Source of the DNA: Arthrobacter sp. B0490
GTDB lineage: Bacteria > Actinomycetota > Actinomycetes > Actinomycetales > Micrococcaceae
DNA: 64,000 bases
Direction of reading: 5' to 3'
Assembly (NCBI RefSeq): GCF_002929355.1
Contig: NZ_PJIR01000003.1
Location: 310,001 to 374,000, forward strand
Position 1 is the stretch's first letter. Every line of letters begins with the position of its first letter. The translations under genes and the position numbers were made by a program. Positions 30,701 to 39,938 of this stretch are shown here, piece after piece. The notes under the pieces were generated by a model. That model saw only the letters and a list, made by a program, of their open reading frames with translations, was not told the DNA's origin and did not search any database.

Positions 30701-32029
30701 CTAGACGTCCGCCTCCTCCAGCAGTTCGGTCACGAGCGCTGCGATGGGCGAGCGCTCCGAGCGGGTCAGCGTGACGTGACCGAAGAGCGGATGGCCCTTG
30801 AGGATCTCGACGACGGCCGCGATGCCGTCGTGCCGGCCCACCCGGAGGTTGTCGCGCTGGGCGACGTCGTGGGTGAGGACGATCTTCGAGTTCTGGCCGA
30901 TCCGGCTCATGACCGTCAGCAGCACGTTCTTCTCCAGGGACTGCGCCTCGTCGACGATCACGAAGGAGTCGTGCAGGCTGCGGCCCCGGATGTGGGTGAG
31001 GGGCAGCACCTCGAGCATGCCGCGGTCCAGGACCTCCTCGACGACCTCGGGCGAGACGAGCGCGCCGAGGGTGTCGAAGACGGCCTGCGCCCACGGGTTC
31101 ATCTTGTCGTTCTCGCTCCCGGGCAGGTAGCCGAGCTCCTGGCCGCCCACCGCGTAGAGGGGGCGGAAGACGACGACCTTGCGGTGCTCGCGGCGCTCCA
31201 GGACCGCCTCGAGGCCCGCGCACAGGGCCAGGGCGGACTTGCCCGTGCCCGCGCGCCCGCCGAGGGAGACGATCCCCACCTCGGGATCCATCAGCAGGTC
31301 GATCGCCAGGCGCTGCTCCGCCGACCTGCCGTGCAGGCCGAAGACGTCGCGGTCACCGCGGACCAGCCGGATGTGCTTGTCGGCGCCGACCCGCCCGAGG
31401 GCGGATCCGCGCGGCGAGAGGAGGATGACACCCGTGTTCACGGGCTGCTCCGCGGCGCCGCTCGTCAGGATCGCCTCGTGGTCGTACAGTGCGTTGACCT
31501 CCTCGACCGTGGCGTCGAGCTCGGCCACGCCCGTCCAGCCCGAGTCCTTCACGAACTCGTTGCGGTACTCGTCGGCCTGCAGGCCCATGGCCGAGGCTTT
31601 CACGCGCATCGGCAGGTCCTTGGAGACCACGGTGACGTCGCGCCCGCCGACCGCGAGGTTCTTCGCGACGGCGAGGACCCGGGAGTCGTTGTCGCCGCTG
31701 CGGAAGCCGACGGGCAGCACCTCGGGTGACACGTGGTTCAGTTCCACGCGGAGCGTCCCGCCCTCGTCCCCGAGCGGGACGTCGGTGTCGAGCCCGCCGT
31801 TCTCCACCCTGAGGTCGTCCAGCAGCCGCAGGGCCTTCCGTGCGAAGTAGCCGAGTTCCGGGTCGTGCCGCTTCCCCTCGAGTTCGGTGATGACGACGAT
31901 GGGGAGGATCACTTCGTGCTCCGCGAACCGCAGGATGGCGCGGGGATCGGACAGGAGCACCGACGTGTCGATGACGTAGCTGCGTCGCCCGTCGGCGGCG
32001 TCCTGGTGGGAGGTGCTGGTTGTAGCCAC
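30701..32029 (-). CDS. phoH: PhoH2: PIN-domain/PhoH ATPase fusion
   Basis: Residues 15-150 form a PIN RNase domain beginning [15 protein letters not shown] with a conserved Asp. The C-terminal half is a PhoH ATPase with the Walker A loop [12 protein letters not shown] and a Walker B VDEAQSL. In mycobacteria PhoH2 is an ATP-dependent RNA helicase-nuclease. The start is GTG 32029 after GCGGAGTTCAC; the ORF upstream (to 32140) does not resemble the family. The 442-residue length is normal. Confidence 0.95.
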   Translation of the reverse strand: MATTSTSHQDAADGRRSYVIDTSVLLSDPRAILRFAEHEVILPIVVITELEGKRHDPELGYFARKALRLLDDLRVENGGLDTDVPLGDEGGTLRVELNHVSPEVLPVGFRSGDNDSRVLAVAKNLAVGGRDVTVVSKDLPMRVKASAMGLQADEYRNEFVKDSGWTGVAELDATVEEVNALYDHEAILTSGAAEQPVNTGVILLSPRGSALGRVGADKHIRLVRGDRDVFGLHGRSAEQRLAIDLLMDPEVGIVSLGGRAGTGKSALALCAGLEAVLERREHRKVVVFRPLYAVGGQELGYLPGSENDKMNPWAQAVFDTLGALVSPEVVEEVLDRGMLEVLPLTHIRGRSLHDSFVIVDEAQSLEKNVLLTVMSRIGQNSKIVLTHDVAQRDNLRVGRHDGIAAVVEILKGHPLFGHVTLTRSERSPIAALVTELLEEADV

Positions 32030-32251
32030 GTGAACTCCGCTCCGGGGTGGGTGCACCCCGAGTTCGTAGGGGGGCGTTCCGGCCGAGAGGCCGGGCGGCC
32101 TCCCCGACTCGTACGAGGTGCCTGGCACCATCGGCGTCATCAGCGGCCTTCCGTCGGCGGATCCGGCGTCCGTCGATGGGTAGACCCTACGCCGTCGGTC
32201 CGCGGAGTGCAGGCCTCCCCGTCGTGTCGTGCATGAAGGGCGGGTGAACAG

Positions 32252-33019
32252 TCAGGACCCGAAGCGGCGCTGCCTGCGACCGTAGTCGCGGAGCGCGCGG
32301 AGGAAGTCGACGCGGCGGAAATCGGGCCAGAGCGCCTCGCAGAAGTAGAACTCGCTATAGGCGCTCTGCCACATGAGGAAACCGGACAGCCGCTGCTCCC
32401 CGGAGGTGCGGATGACGAGGTCCGGGTCCTGCTGCCCGCGCGTGTAGAGAAAGGAGGAGATGTGCTGGTCGGTCAGCTCCTCGGCGAGTGTCTCGAGGGA
32501 CATCCCCCGCCCTGCCGCGTCCCGCATCAGCTCCTTGACGGCGTCCACGATCTCCCGCCGCCCCCCGTACCCCACCGCCACGTTGACGTGGAGGCCGTCG
32601 ATCTTCTCGGTGGACGCCGCCAAGTCCTTGAGCTTCTCGCCCAGGTCGTCGGGCAGGAGGTCGAGGGCGCCGACGGGCTGGACCCTCACGCGGTTGCTCT
32701 CCCCGAGGCGGTCCAGGGTGTTGGCGATGATGTCGAGGAGCTGGTCGATCTCCTCCTGGGGCCGGCCCATGTTGTCCGTGGACAACATGTAGAGCGTGAC
32801 GACGTCGACGCCGAGTTCCTCGCACCACCCGAGGAACTCGTGGATCTTGTCAGCGCCCGCCTGGTGCCCGTGGCTCGTGGGTGCGCCCGCGAGCTTGGCC
32901 CACCGCCGGTTCCCGTCGACCATGACGCCGATATGGTGCGGGATGCGCTCGGGCGCGAGGTTCCGCTGCAGCCTGCGCTCGTAGAAGCTGTAGCCGACTC
33001 CGGGGAACTTCAAGCTCAC
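32252..33019 (-). CDS. uppS: Isoprenyl (undecaprenyl) diphosphate synthase, cis type
   Basis: It elongates farnesyl or geranyl diphosphate with isopentenyl diphosphate to the lipid carrier for peptidoglycan and wall polymers. The motif GVMVDGNRRWAK with the catalytic Asp and the C-terminal DLVIRTSGEQRLSGFL signature are intact. GTG 33019 (VSLKFPGVGY) is preceded by GGGGAGGG. Two uppS-type enzymes are usual in actinobacteria; this one corresponds to the Rv1086 position beside the hemolysin-III gene. Confidence 0.95.
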   Translation of the reverse strand: MSLKFPGVGYSFYERRLQRNLAPERIPHHIGVMVDGNRRWAKLAGAPTSHGHQAGADKIHEFLGWCEELGVDVVTLYMLSTDNMGRPQEEIDQLLDIIANTLDRLGESNRVRVQPVGALDLLPDDLGEKLKDLAASTEKIDGLHVNVAVGYGGRREIVDAVKELMRDAAGRGMSLETLAEELTDQHISSFLYTRGQQDPDLVIRTSGEQRLSGFLMWQSAYSEFYFCEALWPDFRRVDFLRALRDYGRRQRRFGS

Positions 33020-33210
33020 GCCCGGCTGCCCTCCCCTGGTTTCCGCTCCGGCCCGGGCCGGAGGCACTCTCGACCCGGGACGCCTGCGCCCCGGATACCT
33101 TGTCCTACCGTATTCCTACCGTACCGGCTGTCGCCGGGCAAAGGCCCCGATGCACGTCGGGACGGTCCTCGGACCCGTCGTCGCGACAGGTGGCGTCCAG
33201 GAGCGTCGGC

Positions 33211-33216
33211 TAGAAT
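33211..33216 (+). promoter_or_regulatory. -10-like hexamer TAGAAT for the hemolysin-III gene (leaderless type)
   Basis: TAGAAT ends 6 nt before ATG 33223 with no ribosome binding site between them. Confidence 0.55.
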
Positions 33217-33222
33217 TCCGGC

Positions 33223-33975
33223 ATGACCCCGCGCTATCCGGCTCCCCTTCCGGGCCCTACGGATCCCGCCGGCAGCCGCGACAGCACGTTCCAGGACGCC
33301 GTGTCCTCGGTGGCCGGACCGCTCGCGGATGCGATGGCGGCCAAGCCGCTCTGGCGGGGGTGGATCCACGCCGTGGCCACGCCGCTGGCCGTCGCCGCGG
33401 GCATCGTCCTCGTGGCCCTGGCACCGACCACGGGGCTCCGCGTCGCGTCGGCCATCTACGCCTTCACCGGCGTGCTGCTCTTCGGCGTGAGCGCGGTGTA
33501 CCACAGGGGCGACTGGAGCCTGGGCGTGAAGGTCGTGCTCAAGCGCCTGGACCACACCAACATCATGCTCGTGATCGCGGGGTCCTACACGCCGCTCGCC
33601 TGGGCCCTCCTGGACCGGGGGAAGGCGGAGACCCTGCTGTGGATCATCTGGGGCGGCGCGGTCGCCGGCGTCCTCTTCCGGAACCTCTGGGTCGATGCGC
33701 CGCGCTGGCTGTACGTGCCGATCTACGTGGCGCTGGGCCTCGGCTCCGTGTTCTACATGCCGGACTTCTTCGCGGCCAGCGTGCCCGCCGCGACGCTGAT
33801 CTGCGTGGGCGGCGTGCTGTACATCGCCGGCGCCGTGTTCTACGGGATCAAGAAGCCCAACTTCTCGCCGCGCGTGTTCGGCTTCCACGAACTCTTCCAC
33901 GCCTTCACCGTGGCGGCCTTCGCGGCGCACTTCGTCGCGATCATGCTCGCCGTCCTGCACCCCGTCCGGACCTAG
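33223..33975 (+). CDS. Hemolysin III / PAQR-family membrane protein
   Basis: Seven predicted helices fill residues 45-245 of 250. The metal-site residues conserved in the YqfA/HlyIII family are present: SAVYHRGDW, LDHTNIMLVIAGSYTPLAW and FHELFHAFTVAAFAAHF. Bacterial members have been linked to membrane-energy homeostasis; true hemolysis is unproven. It is divergent from uppS, as in M. tuberculosis (Rv1085c-Rv1086). Confidence 0.95.
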   Translation: MTPRYPAPLPGPTDPAGSRDSTFQDAVSSVAGPLADAMAAKPLWRGWIHAVATPLAVAAGIVLVALAPTTGLRVASAIYAFTGVLLFGVSAVYHRGDWSLGVKVVLKRLDHTNIMLVIAGSYTPLAWALLDRGKAETLLWIIWGGAVAGVLFRNLWVDAPRWLYVPIYVALGLGSVFYMPDFFAASVPAATLICVGGVLYIAGAVFYGIKKPNFSPRVFGFHELFHAFTVAAFAAHFVAIMLAVLHPVRT

Positions 33976-34046
33976 CGTCCCGCGCCCGGCCCGGCGTCCC
34001 GCACCCGGAGGGGATCCGGCGTCCTGCAGGAGGTCCGGGTCCGCGC

Positions 34047-34391
34047 TCAGCGGTTGTCCGGGCCGTGCTTCCCGCCCGGCAGGGGACGCCCGCCGTCATC
34101 GGCCCTGCCGCCCCTGCCCGGCAGCGGGCGCTGCCCGGCGTCGTCCGCTCCTGCCGGCGGGATCCCGTCGGCCGCACCCTGGGCGCGTGCCTGCTCCACC
34201 TCGGCGGTGTACCGGACGCGCCGGATGCGCTTGACCATGTCGCGGATCAGGAAGATGACCACCACCACCACGAAGAGGGTCGCCAGGAAGCCCAGCGTCC
34301 CCGGTGTGACCGACGAGGGGTCGAGGCCCGGTTTGAGCGTCGGGTCGCCCGACGGCGTCACTGTCGCAGCCAGGCTGAGGTCAAGGAACAC
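34047..34391 (-). CDS. Small single-pass membrane protein next to mca
   Basis: A short extracytoplasmic start with a weak hydrophobic segment, one strong membrane helix (about 35-50, LATLFVVVVVIFLI) and a charged cytoplasmic tail (RDMVKRIRRVRYTAEVEQARAQ) make 114 residues. A small membrane protein follows mca in many actinobacteria (Rv1083). The function is unknown. The GTG start at 34391 gives a poor ribosome binding site; TAGAAT at 34444-34449 on the minus strand could be its -10. Confidence 0.8.
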   Translation of the reverse strand: MFLDLSLAATVTPSGDPTLKPGLDPSSVTPGTLGFLATLFVVVVVIFLIRDMVKRIRRVRYTAEVEQARAQGAADGIPPAGADDAGQRPLPGRGGRADDGGRPLPGGKHGPDNR

Positions 34392-34474
34392 GCAGGCACC
34401 ACTTTCGAAGCTCGCGGCGGATCACGGTTGCCCGCCACCCACAATTCTACGCGGGATAGAAATGTCCGGCGGAC

Positions 34475-35413
34475 CTAGGCGCCGGGCGAGATCCCGGCGA
34501 AGAAGTCGTCCTCGGGCACCGACGGATCGGTGCGGGTGTCCACGCGTGAGGTGATGAGGGAGTAGTCCTCCCACGGCCACACCTGCTGCTGCAGTTCCAC
34601 CGACACGGCGAAGAAGAAGCCCTCCGGGTCCACCTGGGTACGGTGCGCCAGCAACGCCCGCTCGCGGTGACCGAAGAAGTCGCCGCAGCGGATCTGTGTG
34701 GTGGTGGCATGCGCGGGAGCGGGGGGCTGGTGGCCCTCCGCGTCCGCCTCGAACCACTGCGCGATGCGCTCCGCGTAGGGCGACGGCAGGCCGGCCTCCT
34801 CGAGGGCGTCGTGGAGGGCACGGAAGCGCTCCGGGTTGAACGCGCGGTCGTAGTACAGCTTGGAGGCGCTCCAGGCCTCACCCGTGCCCGGGTACCGCTC
34901 CGGATCGGCCGCCGCCTCGAACGCCTCGACCGCGACACGGTGCGCCATGATGTGGTCCGGGTGCGGGTAGCCCCCGTTCTCGTCGTAGCTGACGATCACG
35001 TGGGGGCGGAACTCGCGCACGAGCTTCACGAGGGGCGCCGCCGCCCGCTCGAGGGGCTGGAGCGCGAAGCAGCCGAAGGGCAGGTCAGGGAGCGGGTCGC
35101 CCTCGGGCAGCCCGGAGTCGGTGAAGCCGAGCCACCGCTGCTGCACGCCGAGCTCGGCGACGGCGCGGGCCATCTCGACCCGGCGGAGGCCCGCCAGGTC
35201 CCGTCGGGCGTGGGCATCGCCGGCCATCGCCGCGTTGAGGACGTCGCCGCGCTCCCCGCCGGTGCAGGTCGCGACCAGGACCTCGGCACCCGCTGCGACA
35301 TAGCCGGCCATCGTGGCCGCGCCCTTGCTCGATTCGTCGTCCGGGTGGGCGTGGACCGCGAGGAGGCGGAAGCCCGCACTGGACGCGCGGGGAAGATCCT
35401 GGCTTGGCAACAC
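34475..35413 (-). CDS. mca: Mycothiol S-conjugate amidase
   Basis: Mca cleaves mycothiol conjugates of toxins into a mercapturic acid and glucosaminyl-inositol. The LmbE-fold zinc motifs are AVHAHPDDES near residue 18 and HPDH near residue 146. At 312 residues it is Mca rather than the slightly shorter MshB. GTG 35413 is preceded by CCAGGAG. Presence of this gene marks a mycothiol-producing actinobacterium. Confidence 0.95.
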   Translation of the reverse strand: MLPSQDLPRASSAGFRLLAVHAHPDDESSKGAATMAGYVAAGAEVLVATCTGGERGDVLNAAMAGDAHARRDLAGLRRVEMARAVAELGVQQRWLGFTDSGLPEGDPLPDLPFGCFALQPLERAAAPLVKLVREFRPHVIVSYDENGGYPHPDHIMAHRVAVEAFEAAADPERYPGTGEAWSASKLYYDRAFNPERFRALHDALEEAGLPSPYAERIAQWFEADAEGHQPPAPAHATTTQIRCGDFFGHRERALLAHRTQVDPEGFFFAVSVELQQQVWPWEDYSLITSRVDTRTDPSVPEDDFFAGISPGA

Positions 35414-35478
35414 GTGCTCCTGGCTCTGCGGGACGGCGGCCACGAGGGGCCGGCGGCGCGGACGGGGAAAGCTGACGG

Positions 35479-35484
35479 TAAAAT
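35479..35484 (+). promoter_or_regulatory. -10-like hexamer TAAAAT for the DUF4307 gene (leaderless type)
   Basis: TAAAAT ends 6 nt before GTG 35491, with no ribosome binding site. Confidence 0.55.
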
Positions 35485-35490
35485 GGGACG

Positions 35491-35922
35491 GTGAGCTCCG
35501 CCCATACGCCCTCAAGAGTAGCCAATCGCTACGGGACCCCAAAGCCCGGGAAGCGGATGGGCCGTCTGCGGATGCTGGTCATCGCGGTGCTCCTCGCCGC
35601 CGTGGCGGCCGTCGCCGCCGTGGCCCTGACCTCCGGTAGCCCTGACGTCTCGTCGAAGGACGTCGGTTTCTCCCTCATGTCGGACGGGCGCGCGAGCGTG
35701 GACTTCGAGGTGACGAAGGACCGCTCGGTCACGGCGCAGTGCGCCGTGCAGGTGCTCAGCGAGAACTATGCGGTGGTCGGCTGGACGGTCGTCACCATCG
35801 GGCCGAACAACGCCGAGGACGGCGTGAACGAGGGTTCGACGACGGCGCACCGCACGGAGGTCCGCACCGACTCGCCCGGCGTCTCCGGCGGCGTCAACGC
35901 GTGCTGGATCGCCGGGGACTGA
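35491..35922 (+). CDS. DUF4307 family membrane-anchored protein
   Basis: 143 residues: a basic N-terminus, one helix (about 28-48, [19 protein letters not shown]) and a 90-residue extracytoplasmic beta domain with two cysteines (near 87 and 139) that could pair. The family is actinobacterial and lies between mca and greA, like Rv1081c. Function unknown. Confidence 0.88.
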   Translation: MSSAHTPSRVANRYGTPKPGKRMGRLRMLVIAVLLAAVAAVAAVALTSGSPDVSSKDVGFSLMSDGRASVDFEVTKDRSVTAQCAVQVLSENYAVVGWTVVTIGPNNAEDGVNEGSTTAHRTEVRTDSPGVSGGVNACWIAGD

Positions 35923-35943
35923 CCGCCTCCCCGGGAGGCTCTC

Positions 35944-35972
35944 TTGGGTTCTGGCCCCGGCCCCTCTAGACT
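35944..35972 (+). promoter_or_regulatory. Promoter of greA
   Basis: TTGGGT (35944-35949), a 17-nt spacer and TAGACT (35967-35972) fit the housekeeping consensus. The start at 36126 leaves a leader of about 145 nt. Confidence 0.6.
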
Positions 35973-35979
35973 GGGGGGA

Positions 35980-36125
35980 TACACAGCGCCCCGCTTCACC
36001 GGCGTACCGGTCTCCCGGTCCCACGAGGCGGGGTGTTTGCTTGCCGCCGGTGGTGTCTCAGCCCTCGTCCGCTCGCCCACAAGCCCCTCCGTCCGCGGTG
36101 GCGGCCGTACCGAAGGAGTAGTCCC
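35980..36125 (+). other. Long structured 5' leader of greA
   Basis: The roughly 145-nt leader contains complementary blocks (GCCCCGC near 35988 and GGCGGGG near 36028) and a smaller ACCGG/CCGGT hairpin between them. It ends in AAGGAG before GTG 36126. No riboswitch class is recognised. Escherichia coli greA also has a long leader giving rise to small RNAs, but no sequence link is claimed. Confidence 0.4.
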
Positions 36126-36617
36126 GTGTCCACTAACAGCGCCCCTGTCGCCTGGCTCACGCAGGAGTCCTACGATCGACTCAAGACCGAGCTCGAACAC
36201 CTCTCCGGTCCCGGCCGCACGGAGATCGTCGCCCGCATCGAGCAGGCCCGTTCCGAGGGCGACCTCAAGGAGAACGGCGGCTACCACGCCGCGAAGGAGG
36301 AGCAGGGGAAGGCCGAGGCCCGGATCCGGCAGCTCACCCACCTCCTCGAGAACGCGCACGTCGGCGAGGCCGCACCGGACGACGGCGTCGTCGAGCCGGG
36401 CAAGATGGTGTCGGCGAAGATCGCCGGCGACGTCGAGAACTTCCTGCTCGGCAGCCGCGAGGTGGCCGGTGACGCGAACGTCGACGTGTACAGCGAGAAG
36501 TCCCCCCTCGGTGCCGCGATCCAGGGCAAGAAGGCGGGCGACGTCGTCACCTATTCCGCCCCCAACGGCAAGCAGATCACCGTCGAGATCCTCTCGGCCA
36601 CCCCGTACGTGAGCTGA
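36126..36617 (+). CDS. greA: Transcription elongation factor GreA
   Basis: GreA enters the RNA polymerase secondary channel and triggers cleavage of backtracked RNA. The 163 residues hold an N-terminal coiled coil with the acidic tip DLKENGGYHAAKEEQ and a C-terminal FKBP-like domain ending near PNGKQITVEI. GTG 36126 (VSTNSAPVAWLTQESYDRL) follows AAGGAG. The length is normal. Confidence 0.97.
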   Translation: MSTNSAPVAWLTQESYDRLKTELEHLSGPGRTEIVARIEQARSEGDLKENGGYHAAKEEQGKAEARIRQLTHLLENAHVGEAAPDDGVVEPGKMVSAKIAGDVENFLLGSREVAGDANVDVYSEKSPLGAAIQGKKAGDVVTYSAPNGKQITVEILSATPYVS

Positions 36618-36633
36618 CGGCGTCCCCGCCCGG

Positions 36634-37230
36634 CTAGACGCGGTCCGTCCCTCCGGGGGCGGGCCGCTTCCGTTTGAGCAGGTGGGCGGCCAGGACGCCG
36701 CCGAGCGCCCCGAAGAGGTGGGCCTGCCAGGAGATGCCGGAACCGAGCCGCGGCAGGATGCCCCATAGGAGGGACCCGTAGACGGCGAACAGGACGGCGG
36801 CGAGGAGGATCTGCTTCCAGTCGCGGTTGTAGAACCCGCGGGTGATCAGGTAGGCGAAGAGGCCGAACACCACCCCGGAGGCGCCGATCGTGAGCCCGCC
36901 GCCGAAGAGCCAGGTCCCCAGGCCGGATGCGAGCCAGCTGGTGCCGACGGCCACCGCGAAGCGCCGGGCGCCCTCGAGGAACGCGAGAAAGCCCAGGACG
37001 AGCAGGGGCAGGCTGTTGCCGGCTAGGTGCTCGACGCCCCCGTGCAGGAGCGGCGCGAACAGCACGCCGTCGAGCCCGTCGAGGCGGCGGGGCGCGATCC
37101 CCAGGGTGCGCACGAGGAGGTCCCCGAGGAGCAGGTTCAGCACGAACACCGCCCACATCGCGGCCACGAGGCCGCCCACGGCGACGAGGCCCGCCTGGGC
37201 CCTGCGCGCGAGCGGCGTCACGGATGGCAT
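36634..37230 (-). CDS. Rhomboid-family intramembrane serine protease
   Basis: A 198-residue protein with six helices. The catalytic Ser is in GASGVVFGLFAY near residue 119 and the His in SWQAHLFGALGG near residue 170, with HLAGN on helix 2 holding the oxyanion Asn. Substrates are unknown. It starts 2 nt after the ilvA stop, so it is probably translated from the same mRNA. Confidence 0.94.
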   Translation of the reverse strand: MPSVTPLARRAQAGLVAVGGLVAAMWAVFVLNLLLGDLLVRTLGIAPRRLDGLDGVLFAPLLHGGVEHLAGNSLPLLVLGFLAFLEGARRFAVAVGTSWLASGLGTWLFGGGLTIGASGVVFGLFAYLITRGFYNRDWKQILLAAVLFAVYGSLLWGILPRLGSGISWQAHLFGALGGVLAAHLLKRKRPAPGGTDRV

Positions 37231-37232
37231 GG

Positions 37233-38561
37233 TCAGCCCCTGATGACGACCGGCTGGAAGCCCTCGGCGCGCAGGTTGCTGAGGACCTGCTCGCAGTGCT
37301 CGTCGCCCTTGGTCTCCATGTTGATGGTGATCGCGACGTCGCCCATGCTGATGGACCCGCCCACGCGCGTGTGGTCGACGCCCGTCACGTTGGCGTCGGA
37401 CTCGGCGATGATCCGCGAGATGGTGGCCAGCGAGCCGGGCCGGTCGTCGAGGAGCATGCGCACCACGAGGAAGCGGCCGGCCGCGGCGAGTCCGCGCTGG
37501 ATGACCTTCAGCATGAGCATCGGGTCGATGTTGCCGCCCGAGAGCACGACGACGGTGTTGCCGGGCTGCGCCCCGTTCTCCGTCAGTTTCCCGTCGAGCA
37601 GGGCCGCGACGCCCACGGCGCCGGCCGGTTCCACCACCATCTTCGAGCGTTCCAGGAGGAAGATGAGCGCGCGTGCGAGGGAATCCTCGCTGACCGTCAC
37701 GACGTCGTCGACGAGTTCACGGATGATCGAGAACGGCAGCTGGCCGGGGCGTCCGACGGCGATGCCGTCCGCGATGGTGGAGACCTTCGTCAGGGGCACG
37801 AGGGCGTCGGCGGCCAGGGACGGCGGGTAGGCGGCGGCGTTCTCCGCCTGGACCCCGATGATCCGGATGGTGCGCCCGAGTTCCTTCGCGCGCGCCTTGA
37901 CCGCGACGGCCACGCCGGCGAGGAGGCCGCCGCCACCCACGCCCATGAGGATCGTGTCGACGTCGGGCACCTGCTCGAGGATCTCGAGGCCGAGCGTGCC
38001 CTGGCCCGCGACCACGTCCACGTTGTCGAACGGGTGGACGAACACGGCGCCGGTCTCGTCGGCGTACTTCCGGGCCTCGGCGAGCGCCTCGTCCACGTTG
38101 TGGCCGTGGAGCACCACCTCGGCACCGTGGCCGCGGGTCGCCGCGAGCTTCGGCAGGGCCACGCCCAGCGGCATGTAGATGCGGGCGGCGATGCCGAGGC
38201 GGGCCGCGGCGACGGCGACGCCCTGCGCGTGGTTCCCGGCGGACGCCGCGACCACGCCGCGGGCACGCTCGGCCTCGCTGAGCTTCGCCATGCGGTTGTA
38301 GGCGCCTCGGACCTTGAAGGACCCGGCGCGCTGCAGGTTCTCGCACTTGAAGGACACGGGCGAGCCGGTGAGGCGGCCGAGGGCCCGCGACTGCTCGATC
38401 GGCGTGCGGGCGATCACGCCCTCGAGGGTCCGGTGGGCGGCCTCGATGTCGGCGAGGGTCACGGGGAGGGCGGCGCCGTCCGGGAAGTCGGGTACCGCGG
38501 TCGGGCTCGGGGGCGCGCTTGGGCTCGGGGTAGAGGGGTTCACGACGGTCTGCTCGGTCAC
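37233..38561 (-). CDS. ilvA: Threonine ammonia-lyase with ACT domain
   Basis: A PLP enzyme that deaminates threonine to 2-oxobutyrate. The PLP lysine lies in SFKVRGAYNRM near residue 78; the GGGGLL-type phosphate loop is MGVGGGGLLAGV near 205. A C-terminal ACT-like domain starts around residue 360. The form with a single short regulatory domain resembles the catabolic type, so the isoleucine role is likely but not certain. GTG 38561 overlaps the TGA of the AI-2E-family gene. The first 30 residues are Pro/Ser-rich. Confidence 0.94.
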   Translation of the reverse strand: MTEQTVVNPSTPSPSAPPSPTAVPDFPDGAALPVTLADIEAAHRTLEGVIARTPIEQSRALGRLTGSPVSFKCENLQRAGSFKVRGAYNRMAKLSEAERARGVVAASAGNHAQGVAVAAARLGIAARIYMPLGVALPKLAATRGHGAEVVLHGHNVDEALAEARKYADETGAVFVHPFDNVDVVAGQGTLGLEILEQVPDVDTILMGVGGGGLLAGVAVAVKARAKELGRTIRIIGVQAENAAAYPPSLAADALVPLTKVSTIADGIAVGRPGQLPFSIIRELVDDVVTVSEDSLARALIFLLERSKMVVEPAGAVGVAALLDGKLTENGAQPGNTVVVLSGGNIDPMLMLKVIQRGLAAAGRFLVVRMLLDDRPGSLATISRIIAESDANVTGVDHTRVGGSISMGDVAITINMETKGDEHCEQVLSNLRAEGFQPVVIRG

Positions 38562-39904
38562 TGGGAGGTCTCTCTGTGGAGGGCTGGCGCCGACGCTGCG
38601 GCGGGAGGTCCCGGGGTGCTGGCCGACGACGCGGAGTCCTGCTCCGCGATCGCCGGCCCGCTAATGGCCCGTCCCCCGGGCCAGCCCTCCTGCGCCACGA
38701 CCGGATCGTATTCCCACGCCCGTTGCGCGATGTAGCGCACGGAGGTGTTGAGGACCGCGAGGAGCGGGACCGAGAAGAGGGCGCCGGGGATCCCGGCGAG
38801 CAGTGTCCCGCCCGCGACCGCGAGGACGACGGCGAGGGGGTGGAGGGCGACGGCCGGTCCCATGATGAGCGGCTGGAGGATGTGCCCCTCCACCTGCTGG
38901 ACCACGAGGACGATCGCGAGCATCACGAGGGCGTTGACCCATCCGTTGGCGACGAGCGCCAGCAGGACGGCCACGGAGCCCGTGGCGAGGGCCCCCACGA
39001 TGGGGATGAAGGATCCGAGGAACACGAGCACGCCCAGCGGCAGGGCGAGCGGGACACCGATGATGGCCGCCCCGACGCCGATCCCGACGGCGTCGACGGC
39101 GGCGACGAGCATCTGCACCCGGACGTAGCTGGCCATCGACATCCAGCCGCGCCGTCCCGCGCCGTCGACCGCCGCGCGCGCCCTCCGCGGCGTGAGGCCC
39201 ACGAGGAAGCGCCAGATGCGGCCGCCGTCGAGCAGGAAGAAGATCAGGGCGAACACCGTGAGGAGGGTGCCGGCGGCCACGTGGCCGGCCGTCGTGCCGA
39301 AGGAGAGCGCCCCGCTGAGGATCGAGGCGCTGTTGCTCTGCACCGCGTTGCCGATGTCCCGGAGGTACTGGTCGATCTGCGACGTGGTGAGCTGCAGGGG
39401 ACCCTGCGACAGCCAGTCGAGCACCTTCTGCACGCCGTCCTGCGCCTCACCGCCGAGGCTGGTCGCCCCGAGTGCGAGCTGACGGCCGACGAGGAGCAGT
39501 GCACCCGTGATGACGCCGAAGAAGCCCAGGAGCGTGATCGTGACGGCGAGCCCGTTGGGGACCCTCCGCCGCCGCAGGGCCTTCTTGAGCGGCATGAGCA
39601 GCGCGGCCACCAGGCCGGCGATCATGAGCGGGATGACGAGGAGGGAGACGCGGCTCAGCAGGTAGATCAGCACACCGCTGATGGCGAGGACGAGCCCCAG
39701 CCGCCAGGACCAGGAGGCGGCGATCCTCAGGGCGAGGGGGACGTCCGAGCGGTCCTCCATGGCGTCGTCCCCGTGCCCGCCGGTGCCGACCGGCGGGCGC
39801 CGGTCGCCGGGGTGCGGGGGCAGCGGTTCCGGCAGGGCGGCGGCGCCGCGGCTCACGACGCGCTGGATGGCGCGCTGAGGTTTCGCTCCGGGGAGACGCT
39901 GCAT
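38558..39904 (-). CDS. AI-2E (PerM)-family transporter
   Basis: 448 residues with a cytoplasmic N-terminal 65, paired helices at 75-120, an exposed helical stretch (LGGEAQDGVQKVLDWLS), and four or five helices in the C-terminal half containing the family's GSFIPIVGALATG and LQPLIMGPAVALHPLAV segments. Members are uncharacterised permeases or Na+/H+ antiporters; an AI-2 role is unproven here. ATG 39904 follows GGAAAG. It leads a coupled trio with ilvA and the rhomboid gene. Confidence 0.92.
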   Translation of the reverse strand: MQRLPGAKPQRAIQRVVSRGAAALPEPLPPHPGDRRPPVGTGGHGDDAMEDRSDVPLALRIAASWSWRLGLVLAISGVLIYLLSRVSLLVIPLMIAGLVAALLMPLKKALRRRRVPNGLAVTITLLGFFGVITGALLLVGRQLALGATSLGGEAQDGVQKVLDWLSQGPLQLTTSQIDQYLRDIGNAVQSNSASILSGALSFGTTAGHVAAGTLLTVFALIFFLLDGGRIWRFLVGLTPRRARAAVDGAGRRGWMSMASYVRVQMLVAAVDAVGIGVGAAIIGVPLALPLGVLVFLGSFIPIVGALATGSVAVLLALVANGWVNALVMLAIVLVVQQVEGHILQPLIMGPAVALHPLAVVLAVAGGTLLAGIPGALFSVPLLAVLNTSVRYIAQRAWEYDPVVAQEGWPGGRAISGPAIAEQDSASSASTPGPPAAASAPALHRETSQ

Positions 39905-39938
39905 GGGCCAATCTTTCCATAGAAGGCCCGGGCGCCCG

